Translations under genes and position numbers: made by a program
In this document: positions 10,208 through 18,095 of the stretch, piece by piece
Layout: each line of letters starts with the position of its first letter
Numbering within the stretch: the stretch's first letter is position 1
Notes under the pieces: generated by a model
What the model was told of the DNA's origin: nothing
The model's database searches: none
What the model saw: the letters and a program-made list of their open reading frames with translations, nothing else
DNA from: Pseudochelatococcus sp050946405
GTDB taxonomy: Bacteria > Pseudomonadota > Alphaproteobacteria > Rhizobiales > Beijerinckiaceae
Direction of reading: 5' to 3'
DNA length: 64,000 nucleotides
NCBI RefSeq assembly: GCF_050946405.1
Contig: NZ_JBMNUS010000011.1
Coordinates: 62,001 to 126,000, forward strand

Positions 10208-11023
10208 TCACGCGGCCGGCGCCGCGTCGCCGAAAAGCAGGTTGCGGGTCGCGGCCTCGACGTCTTCCTGCCGCATCAGGCTCTCCCCCACGAGGAAGGT
10301 ATCGACGCCCGCCGCCCGCAGGCGGACGACATCGGCGTGGGTGAAAATGCCGCTTTCGCCTACCGGAATGCGATCGGCGGGAATGCGCGGCGCGAGCCGC
10401 TCGCTCACCGTGAGCGAGGTTTCGAACGTGCGCAGATTGCGGTTGTTGATGCCGACGAGTTTTTCTCCCAGCGCCAGCGCGCGGTCGAGTTCGGCCGCGT
10501 CGTGCACCTCGACGAGCGCATCCATGCCGAGCGCGCGGGCAGTGTCGGCGAGCGCGCGGGCGGCAACGTCGTCGACGCTCGCCAGAATGATCAGGATGCA
10601 GTCGGCGCCCCAGGCGCGCGCTTCATAGACCTGGTAGGGATCGAACAGGAAATCCTTGCGCAGCACCGGCAGGCCGGACGCCTCGCGCGCCGCCGAAAGA
10701 TAGGTCGGATCGCCCTGGAACGAGGGACCGTCGGTCAGCACGGAAAGGCAGGTCGCGCCGCCCTTCGCATAGGCGCGCGCCAGCGCGGGCGGGTCGAAAT
10801 CGGCCCGGATCAGCCCTTTCGAGGGGCTCGCCTTCTTGATCTCGGCGATGAGCGCCGGCCGCCCCGCGCCGAGATGGCGGGCGATGGCCGCCGCGAATCC
10901 GCGCGGCGCGGGCGCGGCCGCGGCCCGCCGTTCGATCTCGGCCTGCGGCAAGGCCTCCTTCGCGGCGGCGATCTCCGCGCGCTTGTACGTCTCGATCCGC
11001 GCCAGCACGTCCGGGGCCGTCAT
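10208..11023 (-). CDS. trpC: Indole-3-glycerol phosphate synthase
   Basis: This 271-residue TIM-barrel enzyme catalyses ring closure in tryptophan synthesis. Conserved motifs are IKKASPSKG near residue 66, VLRKDFLFDPYQVYEA near 124-139, LVEVHDAAE near 174-182, VGINNRNL and VGESGI. The ATG at 11023 overlaps the trpD stop codon by four bases (ATGA), so the two are translationally coupled. It is the last gene of trpGDC. Confidence 0.95.
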   Translation of the reverse strand: MTAPDVLARIETYKRAEIAAAKEALPQAEIERRAAAAPAPRGFAAAIARHLGAGRPALIAEIKKASPSKGLIRADFDPPALARAYAKGGATCLSVLTDGPSFQGDPTYLSAAREASGLPVLRKDFLFDPYQVYEARAWGADCILIILASVDDVAARALADTARALGMDALVEVHDAAELDRALALGEKLVGINNRNLRTFETSLTVSERLAPRIPADRIPVGESGIFTHADVVRLRAAGVDTFLVGESLMRQEDVEAATRNLLFGDAAPAA

Positions 11024-12045
11024 GCGCCGCTCCCGCCGTTGGAAACCGCGACGAGCCTGTCCAGCGTCGCGCGCGCCTTGCCCGAATCGAGCGCCGCGGC
11101 GGCGATGGCCGCGCCCTCGCGCAGGTTCGCCGCCTTGTCCGCGATGACGAGAGCGGCGGCGGCGTTGAGCACGGCGATGTCGCGATAGGGCGATCGCTCG
11201 CCCTCCAGCACCGCGAGGAGCGCACGCGCGTTGTGTTCCGGGTCGCCGCCGCGCAGGTCTTCCGGCCGCGCGGGGGGCAGGCCGGCGTCTTCCGCCGTCA
11301 CGGTGAAGCGGCGGATGTCGCCGTTCTCCAGCGCGACGACATCGGTCGGCGCGGCCGTCGACAGTTCGTCGAGCCCGTCGAGGCCATGCACCAGCCACAC
11401 CCGTTCCGACCCCAGAGCCCCGAGCACTTCCGCCAGCGGCGCCAGCAGCGAGGAGGAATAGACGCCCAGCACCTGCCGGCGCGCGCCGGCGGGATTCGAC
11501 AGCGGGCCGATGATGTTGAACAGCGTCCGCGTGCCGAGTTCCACCCGGACGGAGGCGACGTGCCGCATCGAGGCGTGGTGGTTCGGCGCGAACATGAAGC
11601 CGACGCCCGCCTCCCGGATGGCGAGGGCGATGACGTCGGGACCGCCGCCGAGGTTGACGCCCAGCGCGGCCAGCACATCCGCCGCGCCCGATTTCGATGA
11701 CGCGGCCCGGTTGCCGTGCTTGGCGACCGGCACGCCCGCCGCCGCCGTGATGATGGCGGCCAGCGTGGAAACATTGTAACTGCCGGAATTGTCGCCGCCG
11801 GTGCCGACGATATCCACGGCGTTTTCAGGCGCTTCCACGCGCAGCATGCGCGCGCGCAGCGCCTCCACGGCGCCGGTGATCTCCGCCACGCTCTCGCCGC
11901 GCACGCGCAGCGCCATCAGGAAGCCGCCGCCCTGCGCGGGCGTGACCTCGCCCGACAGAATGGTGTCGAACGCCGCGCGCGCCTCTTCGCGACTGAGCGA
12001 GGCGCCGGTGGCGACCTTGGCGATGAAGGGCTTGAAAGCATCCAT
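11020..12045 (-). CDS. trpD: Anthranilate phosphoribosyltransferase
   Basis: A 341-residue enzyme that transfers phosphoribose to anthranilate. The PRPP-binding loop GTGGDNSGSYNVST lies near residues 80-93 and KHGNRAASSKSGAADVL near 107-123. The start MDAFKPFIAK at 12045 gives the usual length; the frame stays open upstream, but that region overlaps trpG on the same strand. It overlaps trpC by four bases and is separated from trpG by a 77-base spacer with short internal repeats. Confidence 0.95.
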   Translation of the reverse strand: MDAFKPFIAKVATGASLSREEARAAFDTILSGEVTPAQGGGFLMALRVRGESVAEITGAVEALRARMLRVEAPENAVDIVGTGGDNSGSYNVSTLAAIITAAAGVPVAKHGNRAASSKSGAADVLAALGVNLGGGPDVIALAIREAGVGFMFAPNHHASMRHVASVRVELGTRTLFNIIGPLSNPAGARRQVLGVYSSSLLAPLAEVLGALGSERVWLVHGLDGLDELSTAAPTDVVALENGDIRRFTVTAEDAGLPPARPEDLRGGDPEHNARALLAVLEGERSPYRDIAVLNAAAALVIADKAANLREGAAIAAAALDSGKARATLDRLVAVSNGGSGA

Positions 12046-12122
12046 GAAACGGTTCCTGGCGAGGGCTTCTGGCAATGGCTTCTGGCGAGGGATTCCGGAA
12101 ACGGGTTCCTGCGGGCGCCGGT
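12046..12122 (-). repeat. trpG-trpD spacer with imperfect short direct repeats
   Basis: On the plus strand GGCTTCTGGC occurs twice (12064-12073 and 12077-12086), GGCGAGGG twice and GGTTCCTG twice. The 77 bases thus look like several rounds of short slippage duplication. Confidence 0.4.
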
Positions 12123-12731
12123 TCAGACGGGTTCGGCAAGGCGCGCGGATGCGTTCCACGCGCCGGCGAGGTCGAGGAAGTTGCGCACGATGGTCGCGCC
12201 GTGCTCGGAAAGAATGCTCTCGGGATGGAACTGGACGCCGTGCACCGGCAGCGTCCTGTGCGACAGCGCCATGATCAGCCCGTCCGCTTCCGCCGTCACC
12301 GCGAGATCGTCGGGCAGCGTGGCGCGATCGACGATGAGCGAGTGATAGCGCGTCGCCTGAAAGGGGCCGTTGATGCCGCGGAACAGGCCGCGCCCGTCGT
12401 GGCGGACTTCGGAGAGCTTGCCGTGCATGGGCTGCGGCGCACGCACGACCTCGCCGCCGTAGACCTGTCCCATCGCCTGCATGCCGAGGCACACGCCGAA
12501 CAGCGGAATCTTCGGTCCGAGCCGCGCGATGACGTCGAGGCAGATGCCCGCCTCGTTGGGCGTGCAGGGGCCGGGCGACAGCACGATGGCGTCCGGCGCG
12601 CCGGCGCGGATCTCCTCCGCCGTGACGGCGTCGTTGCGGTACACGTCCACTTGCGCGCCGGTGGAGGCGACGAGATGCACCAGATTCCACGTGAAGGAAT
12701 CATAGTTGTCGATGAGGACGATACGCGCCAT
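12123..12731 (-). CDS. trpG: Anthranilate synthase, glutamine amidotransferase subunit
   Basis: A 202-residue class I glutamine amidotransferase that supplies ammonia to TrpE. The triad is visible: nucleophile Cys in FGVCLGMQ near residue 80, and His and Glu in VQFHPES near 172-178. LIDNYDSFTWNLV at the N terminus and LSPGPCTP are typical of the family. ATG 12731 is preceded by AGGAAAG at good spacing; an upstream ATG at 12752 lacks one. TrpE is not in the window, so it must be encoded elsewhere and unfused. Confidence 0.94.
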   Translation of the reverse strand: MARIVLIDNYDSFTWNLVHLVASTGAQVDVYRNDAVTAEEIRAGAPDAIVLSPGPCTPNEAGICLDVIARLGPKIPLFGVCLGMQAMGQVYGGEVVRAPQPMHGKLSEVRHDGRGLFRGINGPFQATRYHSLIVDRATLPDDLAVTAEADGLIMALSHRTLPVHGVQFHPESILSEHGATIVRNFLDLAGAWNASARLAEPV

Positions 12732-12975
12732 GGCGGCACTTTCCTGCTGCATACCGGAAACCTGAACAGGCTTGTTAACGCCGCGAGCCGCGCGGGGTCA
12801 AGCGATGTGACGCAAATTCTTCATGCCCGCGCCGCCGCGCGCGCGGGCTCGCATCGGGGAAAAAATGCTGTAGATTGCCCGGCGCGGCCGCGACCGGCCG
12901 CATCTGTGCCGGAAGTCGCGCACGAGTCGCGTAATCCGCATGCGACGATCCCGCATGCGGCAGGAGGGAATTGTC

Positions 12976-13203
12976 ATGACGATCAATCGATGGGCCGTGG
13001 TCATCACCGTCGCGGCCGCCGCGGCGCTCGCCGGCTGCGCGCGCAGGCTGCCTCCGGGCGTGCTGCAAGGCGGCAACAACGTGCCGCCCCCGCCTTCCGA
13101 ACAGCATCTCGTGCCCTCGCGCGTCGCGCCCCAGGCGGCGGCCGCTCCCGCCGCCGCAACGCCCGCGCCGAGCGCCGGCCTGCGGGCGCCTGCCGCGCGG
13201 TAG
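12976..13203 (+). CDS. Small proline/alanine-rich lipoprotein
   Basis: A 75-residue predicted lipoprotein. The start is well supported: AGGAGGG at 12962-12968 followed by ATG at 12976. A short basic n-region (MTINRW) and a hydrophobic stretch lead to the lipobox LAGC, with Cys near residue 21. The mature part is only about 55 residues, rich in Pro, Ala and Gln, with no recognised domain. It is isolated between the divergently oriented trpG and the convergent patatin gene. Confidence 0.75.
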   Translation: MTINRWAVVITVAAAAALAGCARRLPPGVLQGGNNVPPPPSEQHLVPSRVAPQAAAAPAAATPAPSAGLRAPAAR

Positions 13204-13210
13204 GGCGTTT

Positions 13211-14371
13211 TCAGAGCGCGCGCTTCTGGTGCACGTCGTGCACCACAATGCCCGCGCCGGGCGGCGGCATCTCCAGCCACTCCCGTTGCAGCAGCGTGCG
13301 CCGCGTGTCCTCGTAGCCCGTGTGCCAGTGTTCGCGCATCGAGGTGCCGGAAAACTCGTAATCCCTCGCGTGCCCCTCGTAGGCCGTCTGCTGGTAGATG
13401 AGTTGCAGGATGGTGATTTCCGGCATGTCGCCGAGCTGGTGGCGCAGGTAGCGCTCGTCGTCGGTGAGCAGCTCGTCGGGCACTTTCTCCAGCGCCGCGA
13501 GCAGCCGCGTCTTCCACTGATGGATCTGGCGGTAGACATCGGTGTTGTAGCGCGTGCGGGAGGAGTTCATGATGTCCTTCTGCCGGCTGAACACATCGAA
13601 GATGTCGCGCGGCAGCGCGCCGCGGGCGCTGAACAGATCGACCTGGAAAACCAGCGAGTTCTGGTGGTCGGACTGGTCGAGCAGGTGTTGCAGCGGCGTG
13701 TTCGACACGAGACCGCCGTCCCAGTAGAAATCCGTGCCGATCTTCTGCATCGGCAGCGTGGGCGGCAGCGCGCCGGAAGCCATGATGTGCTCGGCCGCGA
13801 TCTCCTCGTGGGCGTTGTCGAAATAGGTGAAATTGCCGGTCATGACATTCACCGCGCCCACGGCGAAGCGCATCCTCTGGCTGTTGATGATCGAGAAGTC
13901 GATCAGCTCTTCCAGTGTCTGGCCCAGCGGCGACATGTCGTAGAAGCTCGTCGCCGTGCGCGCGCCGGCCGGGCTGAAGAAAGGGCTCGGGACATGCGGC
14001 GTGAAGAAGCCCGGCTGTCCGAACATGTAGGTGAGGAAGGCGCTGTTGGCGTTGCGCAACTGCCGGAAGATGTCGCCGTCGGGGGTGTAGGCCCACACCT
14101 TGCGCTCTGTGATCTTTTCCCAGAAGGCGCGCAGCTTCGGCAGGCGCTGGTCGGGCGGGTTGCCGGCGATGATGGCGGCGTTGACGGCGCCGATCGACAC
14201 GCCCGAAACCCAGTCGGGCTCCAGCCCCGCCTCGTGCAGCGCCTCGTAGACGCCGCCCTGATAGGCGCCAAGCGCGCCGCCGCCCTGCAACACGAGGGCG
14301 ATGCGATCGCAACGGTCCGGCCGCCAGCCCGGCGGCACGGCTCTTCTGGAGAGGGGAGCGACAGCATCCAT
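13211..14371 (-). CDS. Patatin-like phospholipase family protein
   Basis: A 386-residue patatin-fold lipid acyl hydrolase. The oxyanion loop QGGGALGAYQGGV lies near residues 29-41, the nucleophile elbow GVSIG near 56-60, and the dyad aspartate in DGGLVSN near 218-224. The C-terminal 140 residues match the DUF3734-type extension seen in alphaproteobacterial patatins. No signal peptide is apparent. Substrate and role are unknown; membrane phospholipid turnover or polyhydroxyalkanoate metabolism have been proposed for relatives. Confidence 0.88.
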   Translation of the reverse strand: MDAVAPLSRRAVPPGWRPDRCDRIALVLQGGGALGAYQGGVYEALHEAGLEPDWVSGVSIGAVNAAIIAGNPPDQRLPKLRAFWEKITERKVWAYTPDGDIFRQLRNANSAFLTYMFGQPGFFTPHVPSPFFSPAGARTATSFYDMSPLGQTLEELIDFSIINSQRMRFAVGAVNVMTGNFTYFDNAHEEIAAEHIMASGALPPTLPMQKIGTDFYWDGGLVSNTPLQHLLDQSDHQNSLVFQVDLFSARGALPRDIFDVFSRQKDIMNSSRTRYNTDVYRQIHQWKTRLLAALEKVPDELLTDDERYLRHQLGDMPEITILQLIYQQTAYEGHARDYEFSGTSMREHWHTGYEDTRRTLLQREWLEMPPPGAGIVVHDVHQKRAL

Positions 14372-14597
14372 CTGACTACATCTTTCCTGTCCGGCGCATT
14401 GCGCCGACGTTTCCCGCTTCCGGCGGGTCGCGCGGGTTCCGTTCGAGCGCCGCGCGGGCTCATGCCGTTTCTCGACGAGAGGGGCTCATTGGGAAACGGT
14501 ATGAGCCCTGCGTTTCCGGCAGCCGTGCATACGCCAATCGTGTCCGGTAAGCTATGGTCGCATGAGCACAGTGGCGAAAAATGTCTCGCGGCCGCGT

Positions 14598-15116
14598 TCA
14601 CATCAGCCCGCGCACCGCAGCCCCGGCCGGCGCGAGCAGAAGGAAGGCCCACAGCAGGGCGGAGGCGACGTTGGCGCACTGGAAGGGCAGTTGCCGCATG
14701 CCGAAGACGCCCGCGATCAGTGGCACCACCGCCCGCAGCGGGCCGAAGAAGCGGCCGATGAAGACGCTCCACGCGCCGAAACGCCGGAAAAAGGCGTAGC
14801 CGCGCTCCACCATGGCCGGATGGCGCGACAGCGGCCACCAGCGTGTGGCGCCGTGCCTGAAGCGGTGCCCCACCCAATAGGAAATCCAGTCGCCGAGCGC
14901 CGCGCCCGAAGCCGCCGCGGCCCACAGGGGCCAGAAGTCGATGCCCGCCGCGCCCGTGAGCGCGCCGATGCCGATCAGGATCGCCCATCCCGGCACCAGC
15001 AGCGCCAGCACGGCGAACGATTCCGCGAAGGCGACCAGAAAGACGATCGGCGCGGCCCACGCGGCATTGTCGCGCGCGAAGACGATCACGGTGTCGATGA
15101 GGGTTGCGATGGTCAT
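14598..15116 (-). CDS. DedA family membrane protein
   Basis: A 172-residue inner-membrane protein of the DedA/SNARE-associated family. Family signatures are the F-x-E-SFAVLALLVPG segment near residues 30-42, GDWISYWVGHR near 76-86 and FFRRFGAWSVFIGRFFGPLR near 108-127. DedA proteins are linked to flipping of phospholipids or undecaprenyl phosphate. The ATG at 15116 is preceded by GGAG. It is shorter than the usual 200 or so residues and ends soon after its last helix. Divergent from pdxY. Confidence 0.88.
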   Translation of the reverse strand: MTIATLIDTVIVFARDNAAWAAPIVFLVAFAESFAVLALLVPGWAILIGIGALTGAAGIDFWPLWAAAASGAALGDWISYWVGHRFRHGATRWWPLSRHPAMVERGYAFFRRFGAWSVFIGRFFGPLRAVVPLIAGVFGMRQLPFQCANVASALLWAFLLLAPAGAAVRGLM

Positions 15117-15305
15117 GCGTGCTCCGTCATCGTAAGCAAGGCGGGCGGCGCGGGACGAGCGAGGATGTTTGTAGCGGGACCCTTGCGGCCAGCCTCCCGC
15201 GGACGTAGAAACGCTCGTCGCGGCTTGTGCGGGAGCCTGGCCGCGGACCGCGCGGCCGGCAAGGCCCGCGCGGGACGATGCATCCAGCCGGGGTTCCAGA
15301 TAACA

Positions 15306-16154
15306 ATGAACGTGCTTTCCATCCAGTCCCATGTCGCCTACGGCCATGTCGGAAATGCGGCGGCCATTTTTCCCATGCAGCGGCTGGGGATCGACGTATG
15401 GCCCATCCATACGGTGCAGTTCTCCAACCACACGGGCTACGGCTCCTGGAAGGGGCGGGTGTTCGACGGCCATTCGATCGAGGATCTGGTCGACGGCATC
15501 GGCGAACGCGGCGTTCTGGGAACCTGCGACGGGGTGCTCTCCGGCTATATGGGATCGGCCGATATCGGCAACGCCATCGTCTCCACCGTGGGGCGCGTGC
15601 GGGCGGCCAATCCGGCGGCGCTCTATTGCTGCGATCCGGTCATCGGCGATGTCGGACGCGGCGTCTTCGTGCGGCCCGGCATCGAGGAATTCATGCGCGA
15701 TCATGCGGTGCCGGCCGCCGATGTCATCACGCCCAATCATTTCGAGCTGGAGCTGCTGGCCAAACACGCCGCGCCCACGCTGGCGCTGGCGCGCGCCGCC
15801 ATCGACGGCCTGCATGCGAAGGGGCCGGGTGTCGTGCTGGTGACGTCCGTCATCACCGAAGACACGCCCGACGACAGCCTCGACCTGCTCGCCTCCGGCA
15901 GCGAGGGGCTCTATCGGGTGCGCACGCCGCGCCTGCCGATCACCGTCAACGGCGGCGGCGACGTCATCGCCGCGCTGTTCTTCGTGCACTACCTCAAAAC
16001 CCGTTCGGCGGTGGCGGCGCTGGAAGCCGCCGCCTCGTCCATGCACGGCCTGTTCCGCACGACGGTGGAACTGGGCGGGCGCGAGCTGCGGCTCATCGAG
16101 GCGCAGGACGAATTCGTCGCGCCCACGCTTCGCTTCACGGCGCAGCCCGTGTAA
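15306..16154 (+). CDS. pdxY: Pyridoxal kinase
   Basis: A 282-residue PfkB/ribokinase-superfamily kinase that phosphorylates pyridoxal in the PLP salvage route. Diagnostic segments are MNVLSIQSHVAYGHVGNAAA at the N terminus, SGYMGSA, CDPVIGD near 116-122, ITPNHFELELL near 140-150 and NGGGDVIAALF near 216-226, where Asp is the catalytic base. Start ATG is at 15306. Its stop overlaps the next gene's ATG by one base (TAATG). Confidence 0.93.
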   Translation: MNVLSIQSHVAYGHVGNAAAIFPMQRLGIDVWPIHTVQFSNHTGYGSWKGRVFDGHSIEDLVDGIGERGVLGTCDGVLSGYMGSADIGNAIVSTVGRVRAANPAALYCCDPVIGDVGRGVFVRPGIEEFMRDHAVPAADVITPNHFELELLAKHAAPTLALARAAIDGLHAKGPGVVLVTSVITEDTPDDSLDLLASGSEGLYRVRTPRLPITVNGGGDVIAALFFVHYLKTRSAVAALEAAASSMHGLFRTTVELGGRELRLIEAQDEFVAPTLRFTAQPV

Positions 16155-16870
16155 TGCCGGCGCGCGCGCATAACGGCCTGCGGGTCGTCGCCCTCCGGCG
16201 GGTCGAGGCCGTCCTTGAGCGCGAGCCGTGGGCGTGGGCGCGCGAGAACCACGCGCGGATCGCGGCGAACTGGGATCGGCGCATCAGGGAAAAGCCCGCG
16301 CTGTTCAACGGCATCGTGCTCATATGCGTCAGCCGCGCCGTCGAGGACGGCGTGCTCGCGGTGCGGCTGCGCGAGGCGGACTACGCCAGCTTCCTCGCCA
16401 TGCACGATTTCGGCTTTCCCGAACCCGGCGTGGGCAACTGCTTCGGCGTCGCGGCGCTGCGCTCCGGCGACGGCGCCTATCTGCTGGGCGAGATGGGCGC
16501 GCATACGGCCAATGGCGGCAAGGTGTATTTTCCCGGCGGCAGCCTCGACCGCAACGACGTTCGCCCCGACGACAGCGTCGACATCGCGGGCAGCGTGGAG
16601 CGGGAACTGCTGGAGGAAACGGGCCTCGGGCCGGATACCGTCACCTTCGATGCCGGCTGGACCGGCGTGCTGGACGGACCGCGCATCGCGCTGCTGCGCG
16701 AGGCCCGCTCCGACCTGCCGGCCGAGGTCATGAAGGCGCGGATCGACGCCTTTCTGGCGCGGGAGGCGGAGCCGGAATTGTCCGGCATCCGCATCGTGCG
16801 CGGGCGCGCCGACATCGATATAGACACCATGCCGGCTTATATCGTGGCGTTTCTCGAAAGCCGTCTTTAG
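16154..16870 (+). CDS. Nudix hydrolase with an extended Nudix box
   Basis: A 238-residue Nudix-family protein. The REL-x-EE-x-G half of the Nudix box is intact (ERELLEETGL, near residues 152-161), preceded by FPGGSLDRND. The spacing between the glycine pair and the RE motif is larger than in the canonical G-x5-E-x7-RE pattern, and the usual Glu eight positions before the Arg is Val. The N-terminal 100 residues form an extra domain that I do not recognise. Overlap with pdxY suggests coupled translation. The substrate is unknown. Confidence 0.8.
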   Translation: MPARAHNGLRVVALRRVEAVLEREPWAWARENHARIAANWDRRIREKPALFNGIVLICVSRAVEDGVLAVRLREADYASFLAMHDFGFPEPGVGNCFGVAALRSGDGAYLLGEMGAHTANGGKVYFPGGSLDRNDVRPDDSVDIAGSVERELLEETGLGPDTVTFDAGWTGVLDGPRIALLREARSDLPAEVMKARIDAFLAREAEPELSGIRIVRGRADIDIDTMPAYIVAFLESRL

Positions 16871-16912
16871 AGCATCGGACCGAAAAGTGTGTGCACTTTT
16901 CGGTCCGATGCT
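16871..16912. repeat. 19-bp perfect palindrome behind the Nudix gene
   Basis: AGCATCGGACCGAAAAGTG (16871-16889) is the exact reverse complement of 16894-16912, with a 4-base TGTG loop. The Nudix stop codon ends one base earlier. Similar AGCATCGGACCGAAAAGTG-type palindromes are frequent between genes in Hyphomicrobiales. It could terminate transcription in both directions. Confidence 0.75.
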
Positions 16913-16914
16913 AC

Positions 16915-17017
16915 AGCAGTTTGCGTTCAAGTCGATTGATCGATTTGAACGCAAGTTGCGGTAAAATATGGAATTTAAAGCGGCGTGACGATTCCGCTTG
17001 AATGCACGCCGCTCTAA
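16915..17017 (+). repeat. Dispersed two-hairpin repeat, copy B
   Basis: Same organisation as copy A. Hairpin 1 pairs TTGCGTTCAA (16921-16930) with TTGAACGCAA (16945-16954). The linker reads GTTGCGGTAAAATATGGAATT. Hairpin 2 pairs GAGCGGCGTG-like bases with CACGCCGCTC and the copy ends in CTCTAA. It lies between convergent genes. Confidence 0.85.
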
Positions 17018-17028
17018 AACAAAAACAT

Positions 17029-17105
17029 AGAGCGGCAGTTCGATTCAGTTTGAATGTCTGCCGCTTTAGAGCGCGTTCCGATCAAACGGAACCGTTTGAT
17101 CGGAA
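17029..17105. repeat. Two further hairpins next to copy B
   Basis: GAGCGGCAG (17030-17038) pairs with CTGCCGCTT (17058-17066) and resembles hairpin 2 of the dispersed repeat with a different stem. It is followed by TTCCGATCAAACGG (17076-17089) and its exact complement (17092-17105) with a two-base loop. The whole gap 16871-17130 is thus a run of five stem-loops. Confidence 0.7.
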
Positions 17106-17130
17106 GATGCGCCCGGGGGCGATGCTCCCG

Positions 17131-17526
17131 TCAGACGGGATAGCCGAACTGGCTTTTCGTGGCGCGCAGCGAGGCGAGGGCGGCGGCCTCGTTGCCGGCT
17201 ATGCAGGTGGCCGCGGCGCTGGCGATCTGCGGTGCGATCCGGTCGTAGACCGACTGGCTGAGGAAGCCGGTGCGCACGTCCCTGTCGATCAGGTTGCGGT
17301 AGGCGATGATCGGGGCGCCGCAGGATTGCTTCGACAGGGCCGCGGTGTTGAGCGGCGCGGCATAGACGGAGCCGTCCTGCGCTTCAGGCTTGACGGGCGC
17401 GTTCTGGGTGGTGTTGCAGGAGGCGGCCGTCAGCGCGGCGAGCAACGCGCAGGCGAGAGCGCTGCGCGCTCCGGTGCGGGATGAAGCGAAAGCTGTGCAG
17501 GATGAAGCGAAAGCTGTGAAGGTCAC
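17131..17526 (-). CDS. Small predicted lipoprotein with a duplicated leader segment
   Basis: A 131-residue exported protein of unknown function. The GTG start at 17526 follows GGAGAGG at six bases. The leader carries basic residues, a hydrophobic core (SALACALLAALTAAS) and a possible lipobox (AASC, Cys near residue 37). The mature part has two Cys residues and no recognised domain. The N-terminal region contains a 21-base tandem duplication giving TAFASSC then TAFASSR. Longer starts upstream lack a ribosome site. Confidence 0.65.
   Translation of the reverse strand: MTFTAFASSCTAFASSRTGARSALACALLAALTAASCNTTQNAPVKPEAQDGSVYAAPLNTAALSKQSCGAPIIAYRNLIDRDVRTGFLSQSVYDRIAPQIASAAATCIAGNEAAALASLRATKSQFGYPV
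17480..17521. repeat. Tandem 21-bp duplication
   Basis: GATGAAGCGAAAGCTGTGCAG (17480-17500) is repeated at 17501-17521 with a single mismatch. It is in frame inside the leader of the small lipoprotein gene. Confidence 0.8.
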
Positions 17527-17650
17527 GTAGGCCTCTCCGGGGCAGCGGCGCGGACGGATCGCCCGTCCGGCGGTTTGCAAGATCGTCAGGACGGGCGGCG
17601 CGGTCAACCGGCCATCCTCCCGTTTCGTCTGGCCGGCGTGCGCCGTGCGA

Positions 17651-17956
17651 TCACGGATCGCAGGTCACGGCAACCGCGGGTCCGCGCGCGGATCTCTCGC
17701 CGGCGGAAACCGTCCTCATTTCCGATGCGTGATGATAGCCCTGTGCCGCGCACCAGGCGTTGGCGACCTGAATCGCGCATTCGCCGCCGACGGACAGGCA
17801 ATCGGCCACGCCATAGCCGTCGTTCGCCGGCAGCACGAAGGTAGGGCTGCCGGGTCTGGAAGCGGGTTCGGCGGCGTTCGCGAGCGTCTGCTCCGCCATG
17901 GCGGAGGGCAGGGAAAGAAGGCACGCGAACCCGGACAGGAGAACAATGCGAATCAT
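17651..17956 (-). CDS. Small exported hypothetical protein
   Basis: A 101-residue protein with a clear signal peptide (MIRIVLLSGFACLLSLPSAMA, cleavage expected after AMA near residue 21). The mature part has four cysteines (one each in VADC, GEC, WC and TC), suggesting disulfides in the periplasm. Motifs GYGVADCLSVGGEC and WCAAQGYHHA are not from a family I can name. ATG 17956 is preferred; ATGs at 17971 and 17986 are in frame. Confidence 0.65.
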   Translation of the reverse strand: MIRIVLLSGFACLLSLPSAMAEQTLANAAEPASRPGSPTFVLPANDGYGVADCLSVGGECAIQVANAWCAAQGYHHASEMRTVSAGERSARGPAVAVTCDP

Positions 17957-18095
17957 GATGGTCTGTTGCATTCGGATGGCTGTCACGCGACGCAGGCTGA
18001 CAGGTGAGGATGAATAAAGGTTGAAGGCGCGGCATGCTTCGTCCGCATCGTGGCGAAATTGAGTCGCCTTGCCGGCAGACGCGCACCGTGAAGAG

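Noticed and set aside
12732..12975. Trp attenuator or leader peptide upstream of trpG
   Set aside because: No Trp-rich leader frame or alternative hairpins are visible.
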